From Chryseobacterium panacisoli (GTDB lineage: Bacteria; Bacteroidota; Bacteroidia; Flavobacteriales; Weeksellaceae): 64,000 nt of DNA. The DNA is taken from assembly GCF_008274625.1 (NCBI RefSeq), contig NZ_VTRU01000001.1:2046001-2110000 (forward strand), in the 5' to 3' direction. The notes below the pieces were generated by a model, which did no database searches, was not told where the DNA came from, and saw nothing but the letters and a program-made list of their open reading frames with translations. The position numbers and the translations under genes are program-made. Of the stretch, positions 36,441 through 45,105 are shown one piece after another; position 1 is the first letter of the stretch; each line of letters begins with the position of its first letter.

Positions 36441-36466
36441 CGATCAGCGAACGAGATAATTAATAT

Positions 36467-36497
36467 AAACCGTTCTGCTTTTTCGGATCGGTTTTTT
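36467..36497 (+). terminator. Duplicated groEL-type terminator 3
   Basis: AAACCGTTCTG .. GGATCGGTTTTTT: outer stem kept, inner pairs partly lost. Confidence 0.7.
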
Positions 36498-36672
36498 CAT
36501 TGTATTATTTTTTTAATTATATTTGAGTCAACTAAGTAAAACCGTGAAAACATCATCAATTAATTTTTATGTACTTCTAGAAATTTTTTAAAAGATTTGC
36601 GGTTGATTTCCATAGTTATAATTTGGTTGTAAAACTGCAAATCAAAAAATAAATAATATTAGAAAACTATAC

Positions 36673-37440
36673 ATGACTGAACCAATTTTTAAAGAAGAGG
36701 AAAAAGTAATTCTTTCAGCAGTCGACAAAGCAATTGCATCGTCAAAAAACTCTCAGACTATTGGAAGAAATGGCGAAATACCGTTAATCACATTTTTAAA
36801 TAATTATTTGCCACCAACTTTAAAAGCAGTTTCAGGTCATTTCCTAACACCAGATAAATTAAGATCTCCACAAATTGATATACTAATTCTTGACAGCCGA
36901 TATCCTTTACTAGGTTATAATGCAGATGGAACAGTTTTGGCTATGGGACACGCTGTGCTAAAGATAATTGAGATAAAAACAAATCTTACCAAAAAAGATC
37001 TAATAAAAACAGAATCGAACTTTTCTAAAATTCGGGATTTACTTAGTACAATATGGCCCGGTGAAATGGGAATTTGGTCAAGTCCTGAATTTATTTTAGT
37101 CGCATATCGAATTTCGACTAAATTGACGACTATTGAAGATGCCTATTTTTCAACTTGCTTACCTTTGACTAACCATTTTGACATTTCTATTATTAGAAAT
37201 GATTCTAAAAGTGATTCAGGTAGTTTAGTCCATTTTGAACCACTTGGGGAAAGTTCAAGTGCTAAACTTTATAAAGAATATGAATCCATAATTAAGGACA
37301 ATCATATTTTAACTTGCATTCAAGAAAGAACACCTTTAGCCGATTTTTATTACAATCTTATTCAGAATTCATACTACCGACTTGACGAAAGGGGGTATTC
37401 TCTTGGAGATATCGGAGCTCATTTTATGGACTACCTATAA
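36673..37440 (+). CDS. DUF6602-like protein with a possible PD-(D/E)xK nuclease-like core
   Basis: 255 residues, soluble. The layout GRNGEIPLITFLNNYLPPTLKAVSGHF, then SPQIDILILD, then AVLKIIEIKTNLTKKDL matches the DUF6602 pattern. The Asp in QIDIL followed about 40 residues later by EIK looks like the core of a restriction-endonuclease-like fold. Related proteins occur in accessory regions, and some are suspected defence nucleases, but activity here is inference. It sits downstream of the last groEL-tail copy with a 230-bp leader and is probably the outermost cargo gene. Confidence 0.7.
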   Translation: MTEPIFKEEEKVILSAVDKAIASSKNSQTIGRNGEIPLITFLNNYLPPTLKAVSGHFLTPDKLRSPQIDILILDSRYPLLGYNADGTVLAMGHAVLKIIEIKTNLTKKDLIKTESNFSKIRDLLSTIWPGEMGIWSSPEFILVAYRISTKLTTIEDAYFSTCLPLTNHFDISIIRNDSKSDSGSLVHFEPLGESSSAKLYKEYESIIKDNHILTCIQERTPLADFYYNLIQNSYYRLDERGYSLGDIGAHFMDYL

Positions 37441-37765
37441 TGGACAGCAGTAAAAAATAAACACCACTCCACAAAATCTACCGACTTTGCGCAAAAAAAT
37501 AAATAATCCAAAGTCAGGAGAATTCGGATAACAAATGCAAGCACATCATCTTTTAACCTGAATAAAATACCCTCACTCCCCCATTTCCTATCCCCAACTT
37601 TTACTTATATTTGTTTCTATAACGTACACAAATATGCAAAACAAAAAAAATACATCAGGGAAGAAATATCAAGCGTTTTCGTGAGATAATGACAAAGCTG
37701 ATGTCTTTGATTCAGCAATAAAAAGCAAAAATAATAACCTCACGTTCAAGAAACTTATACTCAAA
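37441..37765 (+). promoter_or_regulatory. Non-coding gap with a -7 motif for the small secreted gene cluster
   Basis: Contains TATATTTG at 37606-37613. The surrounding sequence (AACTTTTACT, TATATTTGTTTC, TAACG) resembles that before the SMI1 gene at 45106. An ATG at 37634 is in frame with the gene at 37766 but is cut by a TGA after 16 codons, so I do not call a longer gene. Nothing else recognised. Confidence 0.45.
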
Positions 37766-38308
37766 ATGAAATTAAACATTAAACTTTTCTCCATCTTTAT
37801 TCTTCTTCTGGCTTCCATCTCTTCATTTGCCCAAAAGAAGACTCCTTTTCAGATCAATGGAGAATTATTTGAAATTCCTGGAAAATGGGAATATAAAAAT
37901 CAACTGAAACAATCCGGACAATTTCATTTAAGCAATAAAGACGAAAAAATAAATTTGCTGATTTCAGTAAGAAAACCTGAAAAATTTGAATTTTATAAAG
38001 AAGGTATAACAGAAAAAGAATTGCTGAATGCATTTTACAAGTGGGAATATGATTACTGGGCCTCTTCAACCGGAGTGAAAGCTGAAGTTTCCGAAGTAAA
38101 GCGAAACGAAGAAAAAAATTATATTATCTGGAAAATTATCATAAAAGATAAATCTCAGGATGTTAGTAAAGACAAGACTTCATATTTACTATATGCCGTT
38201 AGAAACAACAATCTGATCTCATTCAATTTAACAAATAATACAGATAAGAAGAATCCATTAACTGAAACGGAATCGGTTGAACTTCTTGAAAAAACCTATT
38301 CGAAATAA
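37766..38308 (+). CDS. Secreted hypothetical protein
   Basis: 180 residues, signal peptide MKLNIKLFSIFILLLASISS followed by FAQKK. The mature part begins PFQINGELFEIPGKWEYKNQ and reads like a small alpha/beta domain of the PsbP or 'membrane-associated stress' type (a one-domain fold with FELPGKW and ISVRKPE), but I cannot name a family. It is first of three small exported genes in a row (26 bp to the next). Confidence 0.7.
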   Translation: MKLNIKLFSIFILLLASISSFAQKKTPFQINGELFEIPGKWEYKNQLKQSGQFHLSNKDEKINLLISVRKPEKFEFYKEGITEKELLNAFYKWEYDYWASSTGVKAEVSEVKRNEEKNYIIWKIIIKDKSQDVSKDKTSYLLYAVRNNNLISFNLTNNTDKKNPLTETESVELLEKTYSK

Positions 38309-38334
38309 AAAACAAAACTAATAACCAACCCCTC

Positions 38335-38784
38335 ATGAAACTCTATACTTTAATAGCAGTACTATTCTTGCTATCTTTCAGTTGCACAAAAAATAACCAA
38401 TACCGTGTCGGCCAGGAATGGAATTACAAAACCCGTCCCACAGAAAAAAGCTCAATCCTTAAAATCCTAAAGATTGAAGAATATCCTGAAACCGGAAAAG
38501 TGATTCATATTTCCATCAGTGGTTTGAAGATGAAAAATCCTTCAAGCCCTACTGGATTTGCAGAATACATCAGCCATCTTCCTATTTCAGAAGAAGCTTT
38601 AGACAAAAGTGTCACTAGCCTGAAAAATAAGACAGGCAAAAAACCAGATTCCCTTGAAATGGACGGCTATTCTTACTGGAAAAAAGATTTTGACAAAGGA
38701 AATGCCGGGATATTTACCATTCCCGTTTCTGAGATTGTAAGTACAATGGAAAGATCTATTGTCGCAGGAGATTATACCAAATAA
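38335..38784 (+). CDS. Lipoprotein of unknown function
   Basis: 149 residues with a lipobox LLSFSC, so Cys17 should be lipidated. The mature start YRVGQEWNYKTRPTEKSSIL recalls small Bacteroidetes lipoproteins without assigned function. It is followed after 22 bp by another lipoprotein gene. Confidence 0.7.
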   Translation: MKLYTLIAVLFLLSFSCTKNNQYRVGQEWNYKTRPTEKSSILKILKIEEYPETGKVIHISISGLKMKNPSSPTGFAEYISHLPISEEALDKSVTSLKNKTGKKPDSLEMDGYSYWKKDFDKGNAGIFTIPVSEIVSTMERSIVAGDYTK

Positions 38785-38806
38785 AAACTTTTGTATATTT
38801 TCATCG

Positions 38807-39385
38807 ATGAAAAACTTTACACTGCTATTATTTTGTCTTGTACTTTTATTTTCCTGTGATAAGAAAAATGATGATGGCAAAACTGAAAAGCCTAAACCTG
38901 TTCTGATCAAAATAGGATACTACCCTACGTTTCATCTTCCTGCTGAAACGATCTTAAATTTTAATGAAAAATATTTGATTTTTTACAGCCCGGTTTCTTA
39001 TAACCCACCACCTCCATCAAAGGAAAATGGAGAAAAATGGAGTACCGAAGAAGAGAAAGAACATCTGGAATACCTCAATGAAATGCCGGAACTGCAACCT
39101 TTTAAAATTACACTATCAGAAAATGATATCGATCGAATTCAACGAATATCAGGCTCCTTCACTTCAGAAGATTTTAATGATAAAGATTTAAAACCCGCAA
39201 TGGATGGGATGTCAACAAACATTATCATTGTATACTCCAATGGAAAATTGGTTCAAATCAATCCTATGAACGCTCCCAATGAAAAGCAAAGGGCATTATA
39301 TGGAGAGATTTTAGATCTCCTCATAGAAAAGAATACGAATAAGAATAATGCTGTTATTTTACAGAAAATAAAAGGATATCACTGA
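38807..39385 (+). CDS. Lipoprotein of unknown function
   Basis: 192 residues. The ATG at 38807 gives a standard lipoprotein signal (MKNFTLLLFCLVLLFSCDKK); the longer ORF from 38759 would put 16 polar residues in front and overlap the previous gene, so it is rejected. The mature part has a Pro-rich loop (NPPPPSKENGEK), a segment LSENDIDRIQRI and a final helix. A conserved-looking block FHLPAETILNFNEKYLIFY is near the start. Family not recognised. Confidence 0.75.
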   Translation: MKNFTLLLFCLVLLFSCDKKNDDGKTEKPKPVLIKIGYYPTFHLPAETILNFNEKYLIFYSPVSYNPPPPSKENGEKWSTEEEKEHLEYLNEMPELQPFKITLSENDIDRIQRISGSFTSEDFNDKDLKPAMDGMSTNIIIVYSNGKLVQINPMNAPNEKQRALYGEILDLLIEKNTNKNNAVILQKIKGYH

Positions 39386-39444
39386 TTGATAGCCATTTTG
39401 CCAGTTCTACCTCTACAGATACTCTCTCATGTTAATTTAATATC

Positions 39445-39460
39445 TAAATTTGGATGTTTG
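39445..39460 (+). promoter_or_regulatory. Promoter and cassette-like left flank of the zinc-ribbon gene
   Basis: TAAATTTGGATGTTTG equals the promoter-proximal part of units A and B (TAnATTTGGAYGTT). No matching right flank was found behind the gene. Confidence 0.4.
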
Positions 39461-39481
39461 TAACAAAAAAACAAATTAAGA

Positions 39482-40123
39482 ATGAAAATTAATTGCAACA
39501 AATGTAAAAATGAAGTTATTACTATCAACTTTTCTGAAGAACAAAAGCTTGATCTTTATATTTTGATGCAAAACGATTTAAAAGTATTTATTGAAAAAAA
39601 ATTAATTGACGAATTCAATTTAGACAAAAAGGAAGCAAAAATTATTATTCAACATTTAAACAATAGAAATGGCAGATGTGCAGAATGTGAGTTTGAAAAA
39701 TTGAATGGAGAATATATTGAATGTCCAAATTGTGGTGCTTTTAATTATAATCTTAATGAACCAATGTTTAATTTAGAATTTTGCAGTCATTTAGAATGGT
39801 CTCTGGATTTTAAAAACATTGAAAATGAAAAGATAAAATATTATGCTAAGACTTTTTGGTGTGATGGTATAAATCATTTACCAGAAGACACAAAATCTTT
39901 ACTTTATCATAATATTGAAAACAACAAGCAAATCATAACAAAAGCCTGGATTGGATATGGTGGTGATGAAATTTATGAAATGAAAATCAAGTTTGGGAAA
40001 AAAGCTATAGAAAATTATAAAAATAATAAAAGTTTAATCGAATGCATTCCTGGAAATAATGAAAATCCGAATTGGATAAAGTTATTTATGGAGGATAAAA
40101 AAATTGAAATTCAATTAAAATAA
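39482..40123 (+). CDS. Zinc-ribbon-containing hypothetical protein
   Basis: 213 residues, soluble. Three Cys pairs are visible: C5-x2-C8 (NCNKCKNE), C-x2-C in GRCAECEF and C-x2-C in IECPNCGAF, enough for one or two zinc ribbons. The second half has no recognised motif. The gene is AT-rich and lies behind a left flank like that of units A and B, so it may be acquired. Not recognised as a known family. Confidence 0.7.
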   Translation: MKINCNKCKNEVITINFSEEQKLDLYILMQNDLKVFIEKKLIDEFNLDKKEAKIIIQHLNNRNGRCAECEFEKLNGEYIECPNCGAFNYNLNEPMFNLEFCSHLEWSLDFKNIENEKIKYYAKTFWCDGINHLPEDTKSLLYHNIENNKQIITKAWIGYGGDEIYEMKIKFGKKAIENYKNNKSLIECIPGNNENPNWIKLFMEDKKIEIQLK

Positions 40124-40150
40124 ATACTATAACTTTTTAATTATATACAA

Positions 40151-40516
40151 TCACTTCTCATTTATCTTCTTTCTATGCTTCAAACCAAAATTAATTAAGG
40201 CATTGACAACATCTTCAGTTTCTTTGGCGTGTGCAGTAAGTGCATAAGAAACGGTAACAGGTTTCGTTTTATTAACCGTTCGGGTGATCAGTAAATTATC
40301 TTCCAGTTCCTGCAGCTCTTTGGAGAGAACTTTTGGGCTTATTCCCAGAGCTGTCTCCTGCAGGTCTTTAAACCGCATTGTTTCATAATGATACAAATTA
40401 TGCAGAATACAGAATTTCCACTTACCGCTCAATAATTCAATGGCATCTTTAAGGGCCAATATTTTTTCTTTACTGATGTCATTTTTTTTAGTACTCATAC
40501 AATAGTTACTTTCCAA
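40151..40516 (-). CDS. HxlR-family transcriptional regulator
   Basis: 121 residues, winged helix-turn-helix. SGKWKFCILHNLYHYETMRFKDLQ .. ISPKVLSKELQELEDNLLITR is the HxlR signature. A start at Met7 (MSTKK) is equally possible. Members often sense electrophiles or oxidants through a Cys; Cys37 (WKFCIL) is a candidate. Divergent from the RibD-C-like reductase gene 63 bp away, which it probably controls. Confidence 0.93.
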   Translation of the reverse strand: MESNYCMSTKKNDISKEKILALKDAIELLSGKWKFCILHNLYHYETMRFKDLQETALGISPKVLSKELQELEDNLLITRTVNKTKPVTVSYALTAHAKETEDVVNALINFGLKHRKKINEK

Positions 40517-40579
40517 CAGGTAACGGATAGTAAAGGTAAAGTTTCTTTCAGATAATTTTACACTGTAAAAAAAATTAAA

Positions 40580-41089
40580 ATGAAAGTAACAGTAATTGCA
40601 AACATTTCAGCTAATGGTAAAGTATTATTATCCGATCATCCACATCATCAGCTGCCGCCAGAAGCAATGGAGTTTTATGTAGAATTCGCAAAAAAAGTGG
40701 GAAACCTTGTCATAGGCCTGAAAACTTTTGAAAATTTTTTAACCTTCCCACAGGAAGTCAAAGAACATTTCAACGGAATAGAAATCGTAATACTCTCTGA
40801 AAAATCTTACGCATCAAAAGGCTACAAGACTGTTAAAAGTCCCGAAGAAGCTATTGAATATATGTCAGAAAAAGGTTTGAACGAAATGGCAGTTGGTGGT
40901 GGAACAGGTACTTTTAATGCCTTTATAGACAAAGATCTGGTAACGGACATTTATTTTAATATTCATCCATTAATCACAGGAATGGGTGGTATTTTAGGAA
41001 ACAACAGTGAACTGAACTCAAAATTTAAACATACAGAATATAAACTTAAAGAGGGTTTCATTCAACTGCATCTAACCAAAGAAGACTGA
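40580..41089 (+). CDS. Dihydrofolate reductase / RibD C-terminal family protein
   Basis: 169 residues. The fold is shown by MKVTVIANISANGKV at the start, a VIGLKTFENFL helix, the nucleotide-binding VGGGTGTFNAFID and IHPLITGMGG. Family members reduce pterin- or riboflavin-precursor-like carbonyls with NADPH; the substrate here is unknown. Together with the divergent HxlR regulator it forms a common inducible pair. Confidence 0.88.
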   Translation: MKVTVIANISANGKVLLSDHPHHQLPPEAMEFYVEFAKKVGNLVIGLKTFENFLTFPQEVKEHFNGIEIVILSEKSYASKGYKTVKSPEEAIEYMSEKGLNEMAVGGGTGTFNAFIDKDLVTDIYFNIHPLITGMGGILGNNSELNSKFKHTEYKLKEGFIQLHLTKED

Positions 41090-41292
41090 ATAGCAACGAT
41101 CTAAAAAAGGTGGATATAGTTTTAGATATATTCTGGACGAAAAAAATATCCTTATATGAACCGAAAAAACCTCATCAACTTTTTCCTATCTTTAAACCAC
41201 GATTATTCTCTTAAAGTCCGGTATTAAAAAAATAAATAAACCTGAATCACTGAAAAAAAAGCAAACAGAACCCAACACTAAAACTCAGACCC

Positions 41293-42465
41293 TTGAAAAC
41301 AAAATTATTATTCCTTTCATTTTTGGGCTCACTGCTAGCTCATGCACAAACCCTCCATTTTAAAAATCTCGCCAATATGTCTGTAGGCAGAGGGGCTGCT
41401 GCCAGTGTAATTGTGGATGATAATATCTATGTGAGCAATGGATATCAGGACAAGGGTGGCAATGCCAATTATATTGAGAAATATAATATTACGGATAACA
41501 AATGGAGTGTTCTCAATACTACTCTCCTTTCCAAAAAATTTGCTAATTCTGAGACTTACAATAATAAAATTTATATTTTTAACGGTTGGGGAAACAGCCA
41601 TCTTGAAATTGTAGACCTTGAAACCAATAAAGTAACGAAGGGCGCTGTGAATCGTTCCTACACAGGAAATGCAGGTTCTGCCATCCATAACGGCAAAATA
41701 TATGTATTTGGCGGCAGCGGACTGAATGGAGTGGCAACTACAGTCTTTTCTAATAGATTCCAATATTATGATATTGCTTCAGATACATGGCATCCATTAC
41801 CCGATATGCCCACAGCCAGAGAAGCAAAGGGCAAAATTGTGAATGAAAAGCTTTATGTCATTGGTGGTTTTAACGGTACTTCATCCCGACTGATCAATGT
41901 TTATGACCTCAACACTAATCTTTGGACCAATCAATATACGATGCCTGCTGGTATATCCGGGCACTCATTAGCCGTATCCGGTGACAAAATTTTTATTGCT
42001 GGAGGGTATAATAATCAAACTTTTCTCGCCTATTTTGATACGACAGCCAATAAATTCCATCAGCTATCATCCAATATGATTCCCAGAAGACATGCTGCAT
42101 TGGAAGCATATAACAATAAATTATACATCATCGGCGGAAGTACAACGTCTGTCACCAAATCAGCGATTAAAAGCATACAGGTTGCAGATATCAGCGACAG
42201 TACACTTGCTAATACAACCACCGACAACCCTATAATGGAAACAAAAGTTTATACCAATTCGGCCAAAGACGGTTTTATCATCAGTAATAAAAATAACAGC
42301 AATCAGTTTGAATTTACCGTTTACTCTGTAGATGGAAAGGTGATCAGCAAGGGTTTTGCCTATTATAATAAAACGATAGATCTATCCAGAGTACCACGTG
42401 GGAACTATATTTTTAGTTTTAAAAATGAGAAGGGGGTTTTGCAGCAGATTAAAATTTTCAGATAA
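41293..42465 (+). CDS. Kelch-repeat protein with T9SS type A sorting domain
   Basis: 390 residues starting from a TTG at 41293, the only start that gives a proper signal peptide (MKTKLLFLSFLGSLLAHAQ). About five Kelch motifs follow, with KIYVFGGSG, KLYVIGGFNG, KIFIAGGYNN and KLYIIGGST ends, forming a beta-propeller. The C-terminal ~70 residues (GFIISNKNNSNQFEFTVYSV .. KIFR) are a Por-type sorting domain, so the protein should be secreted by T9SS and attached to the surface or released. Ligand unknown. Confidence 0.9.
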   Translation: MKTKLLFLSFLGSLLAHAQTLHFKNLANMSVGRGAAASVIVDDNIYVSNGYQDKGGNANYIEKYNITDNKWSVLNTTLLSKKFANSETYNNKIYIFNGWGNSHLEIVDLETNKVTKGAVNRSYTGNAGSAIHNGKIYVFGGSGLNGVATTVFSNRFQYYDIASDTWHPLPDMPTAREAKGKIVNEKLYVIGGFNGTSSRLINVYDLNTNLWTNQYTMPAGISGHSLAVSGDKIFIAGGYNNQTFLAYFDTTANKFHQLSSNMIPRRHAALEAYNNKLYIIGGSTTSVTKSAIKSIQVADISDSTLANTTTDNPIMETKVYTNSAKDGFIISNKNNSNQFEFTVYSVDGKVISKGFAYYNKTIDLSRVPRGNYIFSFKNEKGVLQQIKIFR

Positions 42466-42497
42466 TAATAACTTACAGTCATCTAGTAAAAACTACA

Positions 42498-42950
42498 ATG
42501 ATTAAAATGAATTTAAATTTTAGCAGTGCTAAAATTGATGAGGCAGTTAGACAAAACTCAAAAAGAAGTTCAATGATACTGGATTTAGCCAACACAGCAT
42601 CGTTGCATACTGATGGAAAATTATTCTTTGGCAGGGAATTTAAAAATAGAATTGAGCTTGCAAGAATAAAAACTCCTATCACTTCAATCCTTCCTACCTT
42701 CATTATTGTTTTTAAAAAGAATAATCTTCAAAATCCTAAATTAAGATTAAGCTTCCTGGGATACTTTTGGTTCTCAGTTCTCACGTTAATATTTTTATTG
42801 GCGATCATTAAAAAAATTATGGACCCTGATTTCCAAGGGGATCTTGGATTGGCTATATTTTCTGTACTATTTTTTTACTCACTATTCGCAATAGAACTTT
42901 ACTTTACAAAAAAGATTTTTGAGAGACTCAAACTAAGAATCAGAGAGTAG
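42498..42950 (+). CDS. Two-TM membrane protein of unknown function
   Basis: 150 residues. About 80 polar N-terminal residues are followed by two hydrophobic segments (GYFWFSVLTLIFLLAIIKKI and LAIFSVLFFYSLFAIELYF) and a basic C-terminus. A few codons at the start (MIKMNLN) offer two Met choices. Family not recognised; singletons like this are typical of the accessory stretch. Confidence 0.65.
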   Translation: MIKMNLNFSSAKIDEAVRQNSKRSSMILDLANTASLHTDGKLFFGREFKNRIELARIKTPITSILPTFIIVFKKNNLQNPKLRLSFLGYFWFSVLTLIFLLAIIKKIMDPDFQGDLGLAIFSVLFFYSLFAIELYFTKKIFERLKLRIRE

Positions 42951-42995
42951 ATTTATGACGTCCTCGAATAAAATACGATACAATAAAAAACGACT

Positions 42996-43475
42996 ATGAA
43001 AAATGTAATACTTTTCTTTTCTATTTTATACTCATTAAACATGTATTCACAAGAAAAGCCCAATTATCCTGAACCTGAAAAAGGGATGAAAAGAGTTGAT
43101 CTTAAACTTCCGAAAATTGAGAATGATAAAGAATATAAAGTTGAAATAAGATTTGGAATTGAAATGAATATTTCTGAATGCTCCGAGATTAATGATTTTA
43201 GTTTTAATATTAAGAATTTAGAAAAAAGGTATGGAATATCTCCTTCCAGATTCCCCTATTACGTATTACCGAAAGAAATACCTACGGACGTACTTACTTT
43301 TTACAAATCTAATTGTGATAAAGCCAAGACCGTAAAAAAGAAAGTAGTAAGCTCACAGAATATTTTACAAGAATATAACGGGCATATTGCAATTCCGTTC
43401 TATATTCCTAAGGATTGGACTCTGGAATACAGGCTGTGGAAGGTAAATTCTGAATTTAAAAATGCAGAGCTTTAA
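42996..43475 (+). CDS. Ecotin-family serine protease inhibitor, secreted
   Basis: 159 residues with a short signal peptide (ILFFSILYSLNMYSQ). The mature N-terminus YPEPEKGMKRVDLKLPKIEN is almost that of E. coli ecotin (YPxPEKGMKR), and the C-terminal EYRLWKVNSEFKNAEL matches its dimerisation strand. Two Cys (in ISECSE and KSNCDK) match the ecotin disulfide. The reactive loop region reads PTDVLTFYKSNC, unlike the STMMAC of the E. coli protein, so target preference probably differs. Ecotins are dimeric inhibitors of trypsin-fold proteases in the periplasm. Confidence 0.85.
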   Translation: MKNVILFFSILYSLNMYSQEKPNYPEPEKGMKRVDLKLPKIENDKEYKVEIRFGIEMNISECSEINDFSFNIKNLEKRYGISPSRFPYYVLPKEIPTDVLTFYKSNCDKAKTVKKKVVSSQNILQEYNGHIAIPFYIPKDWTLEYRLWKVNSEFKNAEL

Positions 43476-43503
43476 AAACATTTTAAACTAGAATAATAAA
43501 AGG

Positions 43504-43914
43504 ATGAAATCTATTTGGGTTGATACTATTATCAACAAGTGGATAAATGAAAATATAAAACTTAATCTACCTGCAGCACCAGAATCCATTAAAGCAGCGG
43601 AAGAAATTATTAACTTCCGGTTTCCAGATGATTTTAAAGAATTTTACTTAAAATTGGACGGATTTACAGATTGGGACTGGACAAAGAATATGTTTTCTAT
43701 CTGGCCACTAGCGAGAACTTTGGAGGAGTACCATAACGAGAGTGATAAGAACTTTATCGTGTTTGCGGACTATCTGATTAACGCCCATCATATCGGTTTT
43801 GTGAAAGGAAAAAAAGGAGTGTTTAAAAATTGTGGTGAAATACCTGAGTTAATCGCAGATACTTTTTCAGAAGCAGTATTTCATATCATTTCAGATGCCG
43901 ATATTTTGTATTGA
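43504..43914 (+). CDS. SMI1/KNR4-family protein
   Basis: 136 residues, soluble. The family pattern is clear: LPAAPESIKAAEEIINFRFPDDFKEFYLKLDGF and GVFKNCGEIPELIADTFSEAV. SMI1/KNR4 proteins are frequent immunity partners of polymorphic toxins in bacteria. No toxin gene is adjacent, so this would be an orphan. It starts 28 bp after the ecotin-like gene. Confidence 0.85.
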   Translation: MKSIWVDTIINKWINENIKLNLPAAPESIKAAEEIINFRFPDDFKEFYLKLDGFTDWDWTKNMFSIWPLARTLEEYHNESDKNFIVFADYLINAHHIGFVKGKKGVFKNCGEIPELIADTFSEAVFHIISDADILY

Positions 43915-44158
43915 TATAAACCCTGCTGATGTGCTAAACCTAATAAACTACCATTTTGAAAACCAAAAAACAAACCTGCCCCAAATATATACTTGCCTTG
44001 AATATTTACAAAAAAACTTAGCTAGAAACCAGAACAGTTTTTTATAAAATCTACCACAAAAGGGTTATTGACAGCTAAGCTCATACTGAGTAATTTTGAT
44101 TATTAAATGTTTTATCTCCAACATTTAGAAAAAAAAACTAACCATAAAAACTTGTATT

Positions 44159-44959
44159 ATGTTATCAAATACCGGAACCGTTTCATTCTATCTGTACCTT
44201 TTCTTTATTGTGATAGGTTTACTATCTATTTTTATAGTCTATTATCTGATAAAAAAAGGAACTCTGGACCCTGATAAACTTGAGAACTTTTTAACCTATT
44301 TTAAATGGGTGATCATAACTCTTGCTATCAGTACTGTCACTTTAATTGTAACGGATCTCTTTAAAGAGAGGGATCAGGATATTAAAGAACTTCAGTATTT
44401 CGATAAGTATGTAAATGATGTTAAAAACGAAGAACGTCCGCTGGTAAGGCTTCAGCTTGCAAAATACCTGTCTATTGTTGCCCCAAGCGGTGAAATGAAA
44501 AAATCGTGGACCAATTATTATGATACGATTAAACGGGAGTATAAGGAGTATATAAAAGCACAAATAGACTTGAAAAAAGATTCTGCGATCAAAAATCCAA
44601 CTCCGGATCAATTAAAACAAAAAGAAGAGAACCAAAGAAAGGTGGATTTATTTGAGACTCCATTATCCAGTACTACCAATGAGAATAATGCGGAATGGTT
44701 TATTATAGCTGCCGGAAATACAGATATAGATGGGGCAAATATAAACCTTGAAAAAGCGGTTAAGATTAATCATAATTCAAGCATTATTAAAAAAGGAGGT
44801 TCATTCAGAACTGTTCTTATGGGGTACCCCTCAAAAATTGAAGCTGAATCCCAATTACAAAAAGTCAGAAATGAAGTCAATCCGATGTCATATATTGTCC
44901 GAAAGGCGACCTGGTGCAATACCATTGAAAAGGGCAGCGAGTGTCTGATCTGTAAATAA
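44159..44959 (+). CDS. Membrane-anchored protein with a C-terminal SPOR-like domain
   Basis: 266 residues. Two membrane segments at about 9-31 and 48-66 are followed by a coiled, charged region (about 68-160). The C-terminal ~80 residues (WFIIAAGNTDIDGAN .. TVLMGYPSKIEAESQLQKVRN .. MSYIVRKATWC) have the beta-alpha-beta pattern of a SPOR-like peptidoglycan-binding module. It ends with three Cys (WCNTIEKGSECLIC). Family assignment is uncertain; the topology would need the SPOR domain outside the cytoplasm. Confidence 0.7.
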   Translation: MLSNTGTVSFYLYLFFIVIGLLSIFIVYYLIKKGTLDPDKLENFLTYFKWVIITLAISTVTLIVTDLFKERDQDIKELQYFDKYVNDVKNEERPLVRLQLAKYLSIVAPSGEMKKSWTNYYDTIKREYKEYIKAQIDLKKDSAIKNPTPDQLKQKEENQRKVDLFETPLSSTTNENNAEWFIIAAGNTDIDGANINLEKAVKINHNSSIIKKGGSFRTVLMGYPSKIEAESQLQKVRNEVNPMSYIVRKATWCNTIEKGSECLICK

Positions 44960-44983
44960 AAAATATTGAAATAATTTTTCACA

Positions 44984-45018
44984 TACCGTTCTGCTTTTTA
45001 CAGAGCGGTTTTTTTTAT
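44984..45018 (+). terminator. Terminator resembling the groEL type
   Basis: ACCGTTCTG, loop, CAGAGCGGT and an eight-T run. The sequence is close to the groEL-derived hairpins, but no groEL tail precedes it. Confidence 0.8.
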
Positions 45019-45105
45019 TTTTATAAGGGAAAACTTCATTCTAAATAGCACCAATGAAAACGAGTATTTTCCCCTCTTTCATTTTTTATCCCTCTTACTT
45101 TCTCC

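Noticed and set aside
37634..37765. Longer form of the secreted protein at 37766 starting at 37634
   Set aside because: An in-frame TGA after 16 codons interrupts it, and the ATG at 37766 gives a clean signal peptide.
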